Below, in pieces: positions 1 to 6,301 of a DNA stretch of 6,493 nucleotides (position 1 is the stretch's first letter; the number at the start of each line of letters is the position of its first letter). Position numbers and translations under genes: made by a program. A model generated the notes under the pieces. The model searched no databases. It had not been told where the DNA came from and saw nothing but the letters and a program-made list of their open reading frames with translations. The DNA is taken from NCBI GenBank assembly GCA_020426125.1, contig JAGQQQ010000370.1, positions 1 to 6,493 on the forward strand, given 5' to 3'. Source of the DNA: Planctomycetaceae bacterium. Its GTDB lineage: Bacteria > Planctomycetota > Planctomycetia > Planctomycetales > Planctomycetaceae.

Positions 1-1784
1 GCATTCTCCGGAGGAGACGTGGGACAGCGTTCAAGAGAGATAAAGCCGACGCGGCCATCGATTGCCGGGGCCCCCTTGTTCAGATAGTCCAGAAATGGCT
101 GCAACCGGCGGACGGCGATCAACTGCGCGCGTTCAGCCAAGACTGCTTCCAGAACCGGAGCCGACTCCATCGGAACATCAATCAGATCCCGAACAAGACC
201 AATCACCTGATTCCAGGGGGGGTAATGGGACGATTCGGCCCGTTGCAGGATGTCCCGGACCCCGAGAGAAATTCCGTCCTGGCGTTTTTCCAGTTCCGTC
301 AATAGTGCCAAACGGGCCTCCGCGGCACTACGGCGTTCCCGGAAGTCGGCGAGTTGCCGCTCCGTCTGATCTCGTTGCTCCGCCAGTTGGAGTTGTTGTG
401 TCTGCTTTTCCGTGAGCCGGTGTTGATGCACGCGAAGTTCAGCCTCCGCATCGGTCAACGTGGTCTTGCGGGCTTGCCGTTCCTGCGTCGCCACCTCGAG
501 TTGTTCGCTGATCGCATGCTGTCGCTGCGACTGTCGCTCGAGGGTTTGCTCCAACGACTGAATCTGCGACTGCTGGGCGGCGAGTTGCTCTTGATGGCCC
601 GCCTGTGTCTTCTGGCGTTTGTCCCGTTGGTGTTGGAGGTCCGCAATGGCCCGATGCTTCTCACCAGCACGTTGTGTGATCTCCTCCAGTTCGGCGCTCC
701 GAACTTCCACTTCGGATTTGCTTTGTGCAAACCGATCCTGAAACTGAGTCAAGCGGTCCTGAATGCCGTCAATTTCCTGAGCGGCAAACTCGATCTGCAT
801 GAGCAATTCGAAGCGTTGCCGACGGCTCCGCGACAGTTCTTTCGTGAGTTCCTGTCCTCGGGCGTGTTGATGGCGGATTGTCGATTGATGGGAGGCGATC
901 GTCTGGCGAATGGCCGCCATCCCCCGTTCATATCCGACATACTGCTCGTCGATCTCGGAGAGCTGATGTTCGACATCAGATTTCTTTAACGAGAGCGCTG
1001 CAAGTTCTTCTTGGAGTTCCGCTTGGAGTTGGTCGACGGACTCCGTCTCGTCCAACATCGCATCGAGTTGGCCTGTCAGAAACCGACAGTCATCGGCGGC
1101 CAGGCCGGTCCATTTCTCTTTCAGCTCGATCGACAATTCCCGATAGCGGGCCGCTTTCGTGGCCTGGCTGCGAGTGGCTTTCAGTTGGCTTTCGACTTGA
1201 TCGACAATGTCTGTCAGACGGAGGAGGTTTTGGGCGACCCGTTCGAGACGGCGTTCCGCGTCTTCTTTGCGGGCTTTGAACTTACTGATCCCCGCCGCTT
1301 CCTCGAAGACCGCGCGACGGGCGGTCGGATTGGACTGGAGGATTTGATCGACCCGTCCCTGTTCGATGATGCTATAGGCCGCGGTGCCGGCTCCGGTGCC
1401 CATGAACATGTCCCGGATGTCCTTCAGACGGACGGGAGAGCCATTGAGCAGGTATTCGGAATCGCCACTTTGATAGAGCCTGCGGCCAACGCTGACCTGA
1501 TCCGTTTCCAAAGGAAGGAGGCCATCGGCGTTGTCGAAGGTCAACGTCGCTTCGGCGAATCCGCTGGAGCGACGCTGTGCGGACCCGTTGAAGATGACGT
1601 CAGACATCTCCTTGCCACGCAGGCTCTTGGCGCTTTGGTCGCCCAGAATCCATTTCATGGCATCGACGACATTGCTCTTGCCGCTGCCGTTGGGGCCAAC
1701 GACGCACGTAATCCCCGGCGCGAACTCGAACAGGGTTCGATCGGCGAAGCTCTTAAAACCGAACAGTTCGAGGGACTTGAGCAT
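1..1784 (-). CDS. smc: Chromosome partition protein SMC, N-terminal half (gene runs off the left edge)
   Basis: SMC is a cytoplasmic ABC-type ATPase that dimerises and, with ScpA and ScpB, compacts and helps segregate the chromosome. The frame gives 594 complete codons. Seen in sequence: an N-terminus of classic SMC form (MLKSLELFGFKSFAD), Walker A GPNGSGKSN at residues 30-38, the Q-loop/R-loop stretch LGDQSAKSLRG at about 47-57, AYSIIEQGRVDQIL at about 136-149 and FEEAAGISKFKARK starting near 160. A long Gln/Glu/Arg-rich coiled coil follows, about 170-500. From about 505 (GISLGVRDIL) the hinge begins, and the window ends inside it. The ABC signature, Walker B and returning coil, expected in a protein of about 1,200 residues, lie outside. 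The ATG at 1784 is preceded directly by an in-frame TAA and fits the family start, but there is no Shine-Dalgarno; the leader is AT-rich. It starts 49 nt after the FlgI-like gene on the same strand. No frameshift is evident in the stretches I translated. Confidence 0.96.
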   Translation of the reverse strand, partial: MLKSLELFGFKSFADRTLFEFAPGITCVVGPNGSGKSNVVDAMKWILGDQSAKSLRGKEMSDVIFNGSAQRRSSGFAEATLTFDNADGLLPLETDQVSVGRRLYQSGDSEYLLNGSPVRLKDIRDMFMGTGAGTAAYSIIEQGRVDQILQSNPTARRAVFEEAAGISKFKARKEDAERRLERVAQNLLRLTDIVDQVESQLKATRSQATKAARYRELSIELKEKWTGLAADDCRFLTGQLDAMLDETESVDQLQAELQEELAALSLKKSDVEHQLSEIDEQYVGYERGMAAIRQTIASHQSTIRHQHARGQELTKELSRSRRQRFELLMQIEFAAQEIDGIQDRLTQFQDRFAQSKSEVEVRSAELEEITQRAGEKHRAIADLQHQRDKRQKTQAGHQEQLAAQQSQIQSLEQTLERQSQRQHAISEQLEVATQERQARKTTLTDAEAELRVHQHRLTEKQTQQLQLAEQRDQTERQLADFRERRSAAEARLALLTELEKRQDGISLGVRDILQRAESSHYPPWNQVIGLVRDLIDVPMESAPVLEAVLAERAQLIAVRRLQPFLDYLNKGAPAIDGRVGFISLERCPTSPPEN

Positions 1785-1833
1785 AAATTAACGACATCAA
1801 CGGGATGTGACACGATTCGAAAAGCGATGGCGA

Positions 1834-3741
1834 CTACTCGGCCTCTTCCTTGATGGGGGGCGGCTCGCGGGAGTCACTTTGGTCTTCGGCTTCGGCGGAA
1901 TCCTTGTCGGCGGGTTTCTTCTTATCTGATTTCTTCTTCGAGGGCTTTTCCGGGTTCGAATCGTTTTCCGGTTCGGACGGAGCCACGGGCCGGTTTTCGG
2001 GACGTTCATCGAACAGATTGGGCGTCAACCCAGAGCTTCCCACTTGAACGGAACTGGGGCTCGACGCCAAATCGTTCCCCTCATCAGGGCCGGAACGTCG
2101 GTAGACCCGCCCGGGACGCGGCATTTCATCAATCGCAATGTCGCCAGTCAGATTGTGCTGATTCTTGGCCTGCACCAGCATTTCCACGATATCGGGATAT
2201 TGGGCACCCAGTTCTGAAGCAGCCTGGATGACATCAACGACCCGTTTACTGGTCAATCGTTCCTGAACCTGTTCCCCAGCGGAAATCCGTTTCACCACGA
2301 TCTGATCACCCGTCGACGCACTGCGAATGACGATTCGGTTTCCCGCTCGCAGAATGACTGGAGGCATCAGTTCCTGATTGTCCCCGAAGACAACGATCTC
2401 TGCTTTTTTGAAGCGGGTCAGATGGATTAAGGGCCGCGCTTCGGACTCGACCGGATGCAACCAGAAGTTTCCGTCCATCTCAACACCTTGAATGTAGGGA
2501 TCATTCGGAGCCATGGTTTCCAAAGCGCGGAATGCCCCGTAGCGGGTTTCAATGCTCTCAACATTCATGAGATCTCTTAAGGCTTCGGCGGCGGAGCCAT
2601 CGTCCAGCGAGGCCAAGGCGGCCAGGGCAAAGATCCGGAAGGCGGGTTCTCGCTCGGCGGCCTCCTTCAGGGAGGGGACGCCATCGGTATTGTTCAGATA
2701 GGCCAAAGCCATCGCGGAGTGGAAACGGGCTTCCAAATCCGATGAAGTCAGACCCGTCTTCAGGAGCGGGATGGCCTCCGGTCCGATCGCTTCCAGTTGC
2801 AACGAGGCTCGCTCGGCCGTCGGGCCAAACTGGATGGCCTCCGACAATTGTTGCATCCTCAAGTGACGCTCGACGGGAGATTCCGACAAACTCATTCCAC
2901 GGATAACCTGGAGATACCGGGGATAGTTGTCGCGGTATCGCTCATGAACGATGAGATCAAAGTAACTGTCTTCCTTGGCCGTAGCGAGTGGCCGCTGGAT
3001 GCCGTGTTCATCATAATCGTGGAATCGTCTCCCGATCCGATTGGCAATCTGAGTGCACATGCGGACAGTCCGGTATTCACTCCCGATCGCAACTTTCAAG
3101 TGACGGTCATCCCCAACATAGGTCGCCCCCGCGGGGATGCGGCCTTTCCGATGGCCTGAAAATACGCCGTCGGATTCATCTCCCAAGGCGTCAATCAGGA
3201 TCGCTCCGGATGCAGAGGCGATCTCCCGTCCCTGTTTGACCTGCCCGGCGATCAAAGCATGCTCATTGAGATAGCAGGGCATTAACCAGCCACCACGAAG
3301 GCTTTTCGCTTCTGAACCAGGAGGGAACTGGACTTCCACATCGATCTGGTCCCCTTTCTTGACAATCGGGGGGATATAGGCGGTCACGATCACCAGCGCT
3401 GTGTTCGCGGATCGCAGCAGAGCCTGGGGCTCTTGAATTTCATGTCGTCGGATATCTTCCAGTAGCCGAGTCCGATAGGGAGAGGCGGGGGGATCCTCGC
3501 CAGTGCCATCGAGTCGGTCGACCAATCCAACGCCCTGAACCTTGATCATCCCGAGCGTGGAATCGGCAATCTTGATGTAGTCACCAATCAAACGGGAGTG
3601 CTCCCCTTCACCACGGATCGCTTCCCGGACGTTCTTGCGCCGAGCCTCATCCTTGTCGAAGAAGGGCATCAGGTCGAGTTTGGCGCAGCCACACATCACT
3701 GCCAGTACAGCGGCCAGAATCAACGGAACACGGGATGGCAT
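1834..3741 (-). CDS. Lipoprotein with FlgI-like (P-ring) sequence interrupted by HEAT-like repeats
   Basis: This 635-residue protein probably sits in the cell envelope. Residues 1-19 form a lipoprotein signal: Arg4, a hydrophobic core at 7-16, then MCGC with Cys19 as the likely lipidated residue. Residues about 66-285 resemble FlgI, the flagellar P-ring subunit: VQGVGLVDRLDGTG (68-81), TALVIVTAYIPP (114-125), KKGDQIDVEV (128-137) and AKSLRGGWL (145-153). Residues about 300-415 are three to four Ala/Leu-rich helical pairs of HEAT type, for example ARFHSAMALAYL and FRIFALAALASL. Residues about 460-540 again look FlgI-like; the stretch 496-538 parallels the helix-rich C-terminus of FlgI. The tail (586-635) is disordered, rich in Lys, Asp, Glu, Ser and Pro. 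The ATG at 3741 has an AGGAG-type site 9 nt upstream. FlgI is normally about 370 residues, is not lipidated, and lies near flgH or flgA; neither is seen here. A flagellar role is therefore unproven; a non-flagellar envelope ring or scaffold is an inference. Confidence 0.9.
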   Translation of the reverse strand: MPSRVPLILAAVLAVMCGCAKLDLMPFFDKDEARRKNVREAIRGEGEHSRLIGDYIKIADSTLGMIKVQGVGLVDRLDGTGEDPPASPYRTRLLEDIRRHEIQEPQALLRSANTALVIVTAYIPPIVKKGDQIDVEVQFPPGSEAKSLRGGWLMPCYLNEHALIAGQVKQGREIASASGAILIDALGDESDGVFSGHRKGRIPAGATYVGDDRHLKVAIGSEYRTVRMCTQIANRIGRRFHDYDEHGIQRPLATAKEDSYFDLIVHERYRDNYPRYLQVIRGMSLSESPVERHLRMQQLSEAIQFGPTAERASLQLEAIGPEAIPLLKTGLTSSDLEARFHSAMALAYLNNTDGVPSLKEAAEREPAFRIFALAALASLDDGSAAEALRDLMNVESIETRYGAFRALETMAPNDPYIQGVEMDGNFWLHPVESEARPLIHLTRFKKAEIVVFGDNQELMPPVILRAGNRIVIRSASTGDQIVVKRISAGEQVQERLTSKRVVDVIQAASELGAQYPDIVEMLVQAKNQHNLTGDIAIDEMPRPGRVYRRSGPDEGNDLASSPSSVQVGSSGLTPNLFDERPENRPVAPSEPENDSNPEKPSKKKSDKKKPADKDSAEAEDQSDSREPPPIKEEAE

Positions 3742-3750
3742 AGCGCATCA

Positions 3751-3756
3751 CTCCCT
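3751..3756 (-). promoter_or_regulatory. Ribosome-binding site of the FlgI-like lipoprotein gene
   Basis: The minus strand reads AGGGAG here, 9 nt before the ATG at 3741. It is the clearest Shine-Dalgarno among the minus-strand genes and supports that start, which also gives a complete lipoprotein signal peptide. Confidence 0.65.
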
Positions 3757-3789
3757 GACCGAATGGCAACGAATGGGTTGCATTCGCGG

Positions 3790-3818
3790 TATATAAACGA
3801 GGGGAAAGTGAAAGACGA
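3790..3818 (-). promoter_or_regulatory. Candidate promoter for the FlgI-like gene and possibly smc
   Basis: On the minus strand TATATA (3795-3790) is a good -10 element 48 nt before the ATG at 3741. At 17-nt spacing the -35 position (3818-3813) reads TCGTCT, only three of six matches to TTGACA. The 227-nt gap after the DUF6655-like gene, without a clear terminator, makes a separate promoter plausible. The region just upstream (plus-strand 3799-3838) is almost all purine. Confidence 0.35.
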
Positions 3819-3968
3819 AAGGGAGAGTGAGAGGGGGACTCCCAGCGTATGGAAGCCTCAAAAAAGAGGTCAAGATTTGTTCGACAAAGACCGAAGGAAC
3901 ACACTTCTTGCGGCGAAGGCTGCCACTTCCCGGGCGAGAACCTCGCAAATAGATCGAATCCGTTTGAC

Positions 3969-4844
3969 CTATTTGGCCTCTTCCTCAGCGGAAGCCTGCT
4001 GAACTTTCGCCGCCTCCGCCTCGGCCTGAGCCTTGAGTTCCGCAGCCTGCTGCGCGGCCAGTTCCGCCTGCATGATCGCCTCCGGGTCCTGGAAGAGCTT
4101 TTCTTCTTTATAGGAGGCGATGGGGCCATTGAGGCCTTCGCGTTTCGCCATCGTCGCTGGCGTATTGACGAGGTTTCCGGCGAAACGGACATCTCCATCA
4201 TAGATGGTCCCCCGTTGAAAGGGGCCGACTCCGAACAGCCAGAGATCCTTCGCTGTGGCTCGGGCTACCGATAGTCCGGATTGCCAGACGGGAATTCGCG
4301 TCTCCACGTCATAGGCAAAGACGCCGATTTTCGCCGCAGCCACCTGATCATTTCGCCGGGCGACGGATAACTCGGGAATGCCGGGAATCGCGGGCAGGGG
4401 AGAAAACGCGGCAGCAGCCGAAGTGGCTGCGCTCAAATTGTTTGTCGCGGGGATGCCATAGACGATTTCATGCGAATCCGCTCCCAAAGCGCCGATCCGG
4501 GCTTCGACAACGAAGTCCGCCTTGTCCTGAGTTTCCTGTAAGAGTAACCCGGCAGCGATCATCTGTTGACGCAACGAACTGATGACGTAGTTTGAGTTGA
4601 CGAAACCGATCCCTTTGTAATCGCTGATGTATTTCGTGTCGAAGTACACCCTTTGCCCGGTCAGGGGAGTGAAATCGAGTTTGGCGACGGCCCCATCGAC
4701 GGCGTCGGACGTCAGCAAATGTTCTGTCGCAACATTGGCCTTGGTTGCACCACACCCCGACATCAGCCCCAGAACGATCACGCTGGCCAATCCGGAGACC
4801 AGCAAACGGATGCAATTTGTCGATTTGAGATCGCAAGCCAACAT
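3969..4844 (-). CDS. Lipoprotein resembling the DUF6655 family
   Basis: The product is 291 residues. The chosen ATG at 4844 yields a lipoprotein signal peptide: basic residues Lys7 and Arg13, a hydrophobic core at about 14-28, then MSGC with Cys31 as the lipidation site. An upstream ATG at 5030 would bury this signal 62 residues inside the protein and is unlikely. No strong Shine-Dalgarno precedes 4844. The mature part carries features I associate with planctomycete DUF6655 proteins: GCGATKAN after the lipobox, LLTSDAVDGAVAKLDF (43-58), VYFDTKYI (66-73), YVISSLRQQMIAAGLLL (86-102), ADFVVEARIGALG (109-121), AKIGVFAYDVETRIPVWQSG (171-190) and GPFQRGTIYDG (207-217). Two conserved-looking blocks flank a low-complexity Ala/Pro linker at 138-160. 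Residues 254-291 are an Ala/Glu/Gln-rich helix, likely a coiled coil. Its function is unknown to me; location in the envelope as a lipid-anchored protein is inferred. The family name is recalled, not searched. Confidence 0.85.
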   Translation of the reverse strand: MLACDLKSTNCIRLLVSGLASVIVLGLMSGCGATKANVATEHLLTSDAVDGAVAKLDFTPLTGQRVYFDTKYISDYKGIGFVNSNYVISSLRQQMIAAGLLLQETQDKADFVVEARIGALGADSHEIVYGIPATNNLSAATSAAAAFSPLPAIPGIPELSVARRNDQVAAAKIGVFAYDVETRIPVWQSGLSVARATAKDLWLFGVGPFQRGTIYDGDVRFAGNLVNTPATMAKREGLNGPIASYKEEKLFQDPEAIMQAELAAQQAAELKAQAEAEAAKVQQASAEEEAK

Positions 4845-5000
4845 AGCGGAGATCGGTTCTTCAGGAGAGACCAGGCGGCGAGAAGGGGCAAACCGACCGG
4901 CAATCGGAAGGGATGGGAATTTTAAGACTGTTGCCCGAAAACAACAAAGCCCACTTTCCGAATCCGCCTCCACTTGGAGTCCCAACGCCCGGGAACAACC

Positions 5001-5030
5001 TTGTAAAAACTGCAAAACACGTTTTGACAA
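5001..5030. promoter_or_regulatory. Inverted repeat in the divergent intergenic region, possible operator over opposed promoters
   Basis: The arms TTGTAAAAAC (5001-5010) and GTTTTGACAA (5021-5030) are reverse complements at nine of ten positions, separated by 10 nt. TTGACA at 5024-5029 is a perfect plus-strand -35 word; 16 nt on, a weak -10 (TTTAGC, 5046-5051) could serve the gene at 5100. On the minus strand TTGTCA (5030-5025) is followed 17 nt later by TTTACA (5007-5002), a possible promoter for the lipoprotein gene starting at 4844. The symmetry and position suggest a regulator site shared by both genes; the -10 matches are poor, so this is a candidate only. Confidence 0.35.
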
Positions 5031-5099
5031 CGGTCCACGCCCCCCTTTAGCGTCAGAGGAGTCTTAAGTCTCTCACACTTCGGGCACAGGGATCCCACG

Positions 5100-5618
5100 A
5101 TGTCGAAACGATTCTCTCTCACGAATTTCCGCCGCATGTTCCTTTCCTCGGGAGTGATGGCCCTTGCCTTCGCCGCGATGGCCCAGCCCCATCTGATGGC
5201 TGATGAGCCGGCCCCCGAGGCGACCGAAGATACCGGGCCAACGTTGTCCCCCCCTCCTCTTGTGCATCAACCGAATTCCATCACCTTTGGCGAGGGATGG
5301 ACCATGCACATCATCCCCGAGACGGGACCGGCTCCCAGGTTCAACGGCCGCACCTACCAAGAGGTCTACAATTCCATTCCGTATCGCCGTTCGGAACATC
5401 TCGCGAATCCAAGCTATCGCCATGACGCGACCATGGAAATCCTCTTCGGCCAACTCCGACCGACCGTGATTCACCGTACCCAACCGTCCGCGCCTCCAGT
5501 GACCGCCCCTCCGGTCTCTCCATTGCGTCCCTACCTCCTGACGAACGGTTCGATTTGGCGCTACTCTCCGCCTCTTCTACGCTACATTTATCCCTACCTT
5601 CCCTATCCGGCTTTCTGA
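5100..5618 (+). CDS. Small exported Pro/Tyr-rich protein with a twin-arginine-like signal
   Basis: I do not recognise this 172-residue protein. Its N-terminus is an export signal: basic residues Lys3, Arg4, Arg11 and Arg12, a hydrophobic core at about 18-28, and cleavage possible after AMA (26-28) or LMA (32-34). The stretch RRMFLSS (11-17) fits the RRxFL core of Tat signals, though the preceding residue is Phe rather than Ser/Thr. The mature part has no cysteine, a Pro-rich acidic segment (35-58), a middle part with ITFGEGWTMHIIPETG (61-76) and TYQEVYNSIPYRRSEH (85-100), a Pro-rich stretch (129-144) and a Tyr/Pro-rich end (155-172). The ATG at 5100 has AGGG at 5088-5091, 8 nt upstream. The gene is divergent from the DUF6655-like gene and followed by a strong terminator 77 nt after the stop, so it looks monocistronic. 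A periplasmic or surface role is inferred; enzymatic motifs are not visible. Confidence 0.8.
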   Translation: MSKRFSLTNFRRMFLSSGVMALAFAAMAQPHLMADEPAPEATEDTGPTLSPPPLVHQPNSITFGEGWTMHIIPETGPAPRFNGRTYQEVYNSIPYRRSEHLANPSYRHDATMEILFGQLRPTVIHRTQPSAPPVTAPPVSPLRPYLLTNGSIWRYSPPLLRYIYPYLPYPAF

Positions 5619-5695
5619 AGAATTTGGGTTAGAAATCAAGCGTTCGGGACCGGTCCGTCGCTGGCCAGGCATGCGAGGAGTCCCATGAATGACAG

Positions 5696-5738
5696 ACACC
5701 GTGTTCTCATCGGAAGAGAACACGGTGTTTTTGTTTTT
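5696..5738 (+). terminator. Strong intrinsic terminator after the exported-protein gene
   Basis: A perfect 13-bp stem pairs 5696-5708 (ACACCGTGTTCTC) with 5716-5728 (GAGAACACGGTGT) around a 7-nt loop. The T-rich run continues to 5738 with a single G, as in a Rho-independent terminator for plus-strand transcripts. It begins 77 nt after the stop of the gene at 5100-5618. The opposite strand has no T-tract of similar quality, so it should act mainly in one direction. Confidence 0.85.
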
Positions 5739-5816
5739 CTGTGCCCACTCCTTCCTCAATAAGGGGACATTCGCAACGTCAGGCGGGCTGCGGATGAAAG
5801 CATACCAAACAAGCCA

Positions 5817-5876
5817 GGTCGAACAGGTTTCAAACCTGTTGTTGTAGTTGTTGACAGGATGCAATCCTGTCCGACC
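5817..5876. repeat. REP-like palindrome doublet
   Basis: Two small palindromes lie side by side: AACAGGTTTCAAACCTGTT (5822-5840) and GACAGGATGCAATCCTGTC (5853-5871). They are joined by a TTG-rich linker, GTTGTAGTTGTT. The outer flanks GGTCGAACAGG (5817-5827) and CCTGTCCGACC (5866-5876) are also reverse complements at ten of eleven positions. The unit can therefore fold as two short hairpins or as one long one. The architecture is like REP/BIME elements of other bacteria; whether it recurs in this genome cannot be seen here. Confidence 0.6.
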
Positions 5877-6141
5877 GGTAGGTTTCTTCCCGCCGTACGC
5901 CTCATCAGGAGATCAGGTTTCAGGCCGAGGGATTCTCAAGCAAGCGAACGGAAGAACTCGCCGGCTGGGAATCACCCTGTTTTCGGAGAAGTGACAGGGG
6001 ATTGAGGGAGGGGGGCAACATCACCCCCATCGCAATTCCGCTGATAGGGATCGACTTGCCCTGATCGTCACAAAACCATGGGAACTTGTGCGATGGCATT
6101 CGATGGCCGAGTGTCTGTCACCAAGCGGTCGAGCGGAGCGG

Positions 6142-6169
6142 CGAAATTCGGCGCATGCCGCGCCGTTCG
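6142..6169. repeat. GC-rich hairpin
   Basis: CGGCGC (6149-6154) pairs with GCGCCG (6160-6165) around loop ATGCC. After a 3-nt bulge (ATT, 6146-6148) the stem extends with CGAA (6142-6145) and TTCG (6166-6169), giving 10 bp in all. It is preceded by GAGCGGAGCGG (6131-6141), a short tandem word. No T-tract follows on either strand, so it is not an intrinsic terminator. It resembles a REP-type element or part of a structured RNA. Confidence 0.45.
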
Positions 6170-6203
6170 TTAGGAGTGAGCTGAAAACAACTGTCGATTT
6201 CCT

Positions 6204-6263
6204 GAAATTGCCGAACTCCTTGAGGTGCGACGAACCTCGGTGATGCGAACCGTCGGCAATTCC
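6204..6263. repeat. Nested inverted repeat
   Basis: The outer arms 6204-6214 (GAAATTGCCGA) and 6253-6263 (TCGGCAATTCC) are complementary at ten of eleven positions. Inside, GAGGT (6222-6226) pairs with ACCTC (6234-6238) around a 7-nt loop. This could form a stem with an internal hairpin in RNA or a cruciform in DNA. It ends 39 nt before the candidate start codon at 6302, so it could be a structured 5' leader if that frame is real. Confidence 0.4.
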
Positions 6264-6301
6264 CTCAGTTCTCATTGAGCAAATCGAGGAAGGAACTTGC
6301 G

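Larger units (their letters stand above)
5619..6301. other. Non-coding stretch with palindromic elements and no convincing gene
   Basis: This stretch holds the terminator, a palindrome doublet, a GC-rich hairpin and a nested inverted repeat, listed separately. Short open frames on the minus strand at 5577-5864 and 6021-6317 have no recognisable protein character: they run through the terminator or the palindromes and show no family motif. I see no tRNA, rRNA or known riboswitch. The density of palindromes suggests dispersed repeat elements or structured RNA. Confidence 0.6.

Noticed and set aside
354..989. Plus-strand open frame of 211 codons opposite smc
   Set aside because: It is antisense to the coiled-coil part of smc, whose frame is certain from Walker A and other motifs; its Leu/Arg-rich composition is a typical shadow.
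1011..1853. Plus-strand open frame of 280 codons
   Set aside because: It lies antisense to the SMC head domain and shows no family motif of its own.
3856..3869. CCTC-A6-GAGG small palindrome, considered as a terminator after the DUF6655-like gene
   Set aside because: The stem is only 4 bp and, in the minus-strand transcript, the U-run is in the loop rather than after the stem.
4845..5030. N-terminal extension of the DUF6655-like protein from the ATG at 5030
   Set aside because: It would place the lipoprotein signal internally; the ATG at 4844 gives a complete signal peptide, and the extension covers the inverted repeat and promoter region.
5685..5762. 25-residue plus-strand open frame with GAGGAG at 5675-5680
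   Set aside because: Its codons run through the terminator stem and T-tract, so the frame is best explained by the hairpin sequence.
5817..5876. CRISPR-like repeat
   Set aside because: There are only two non-identical palindromes with no regular spacers and no cas genes.
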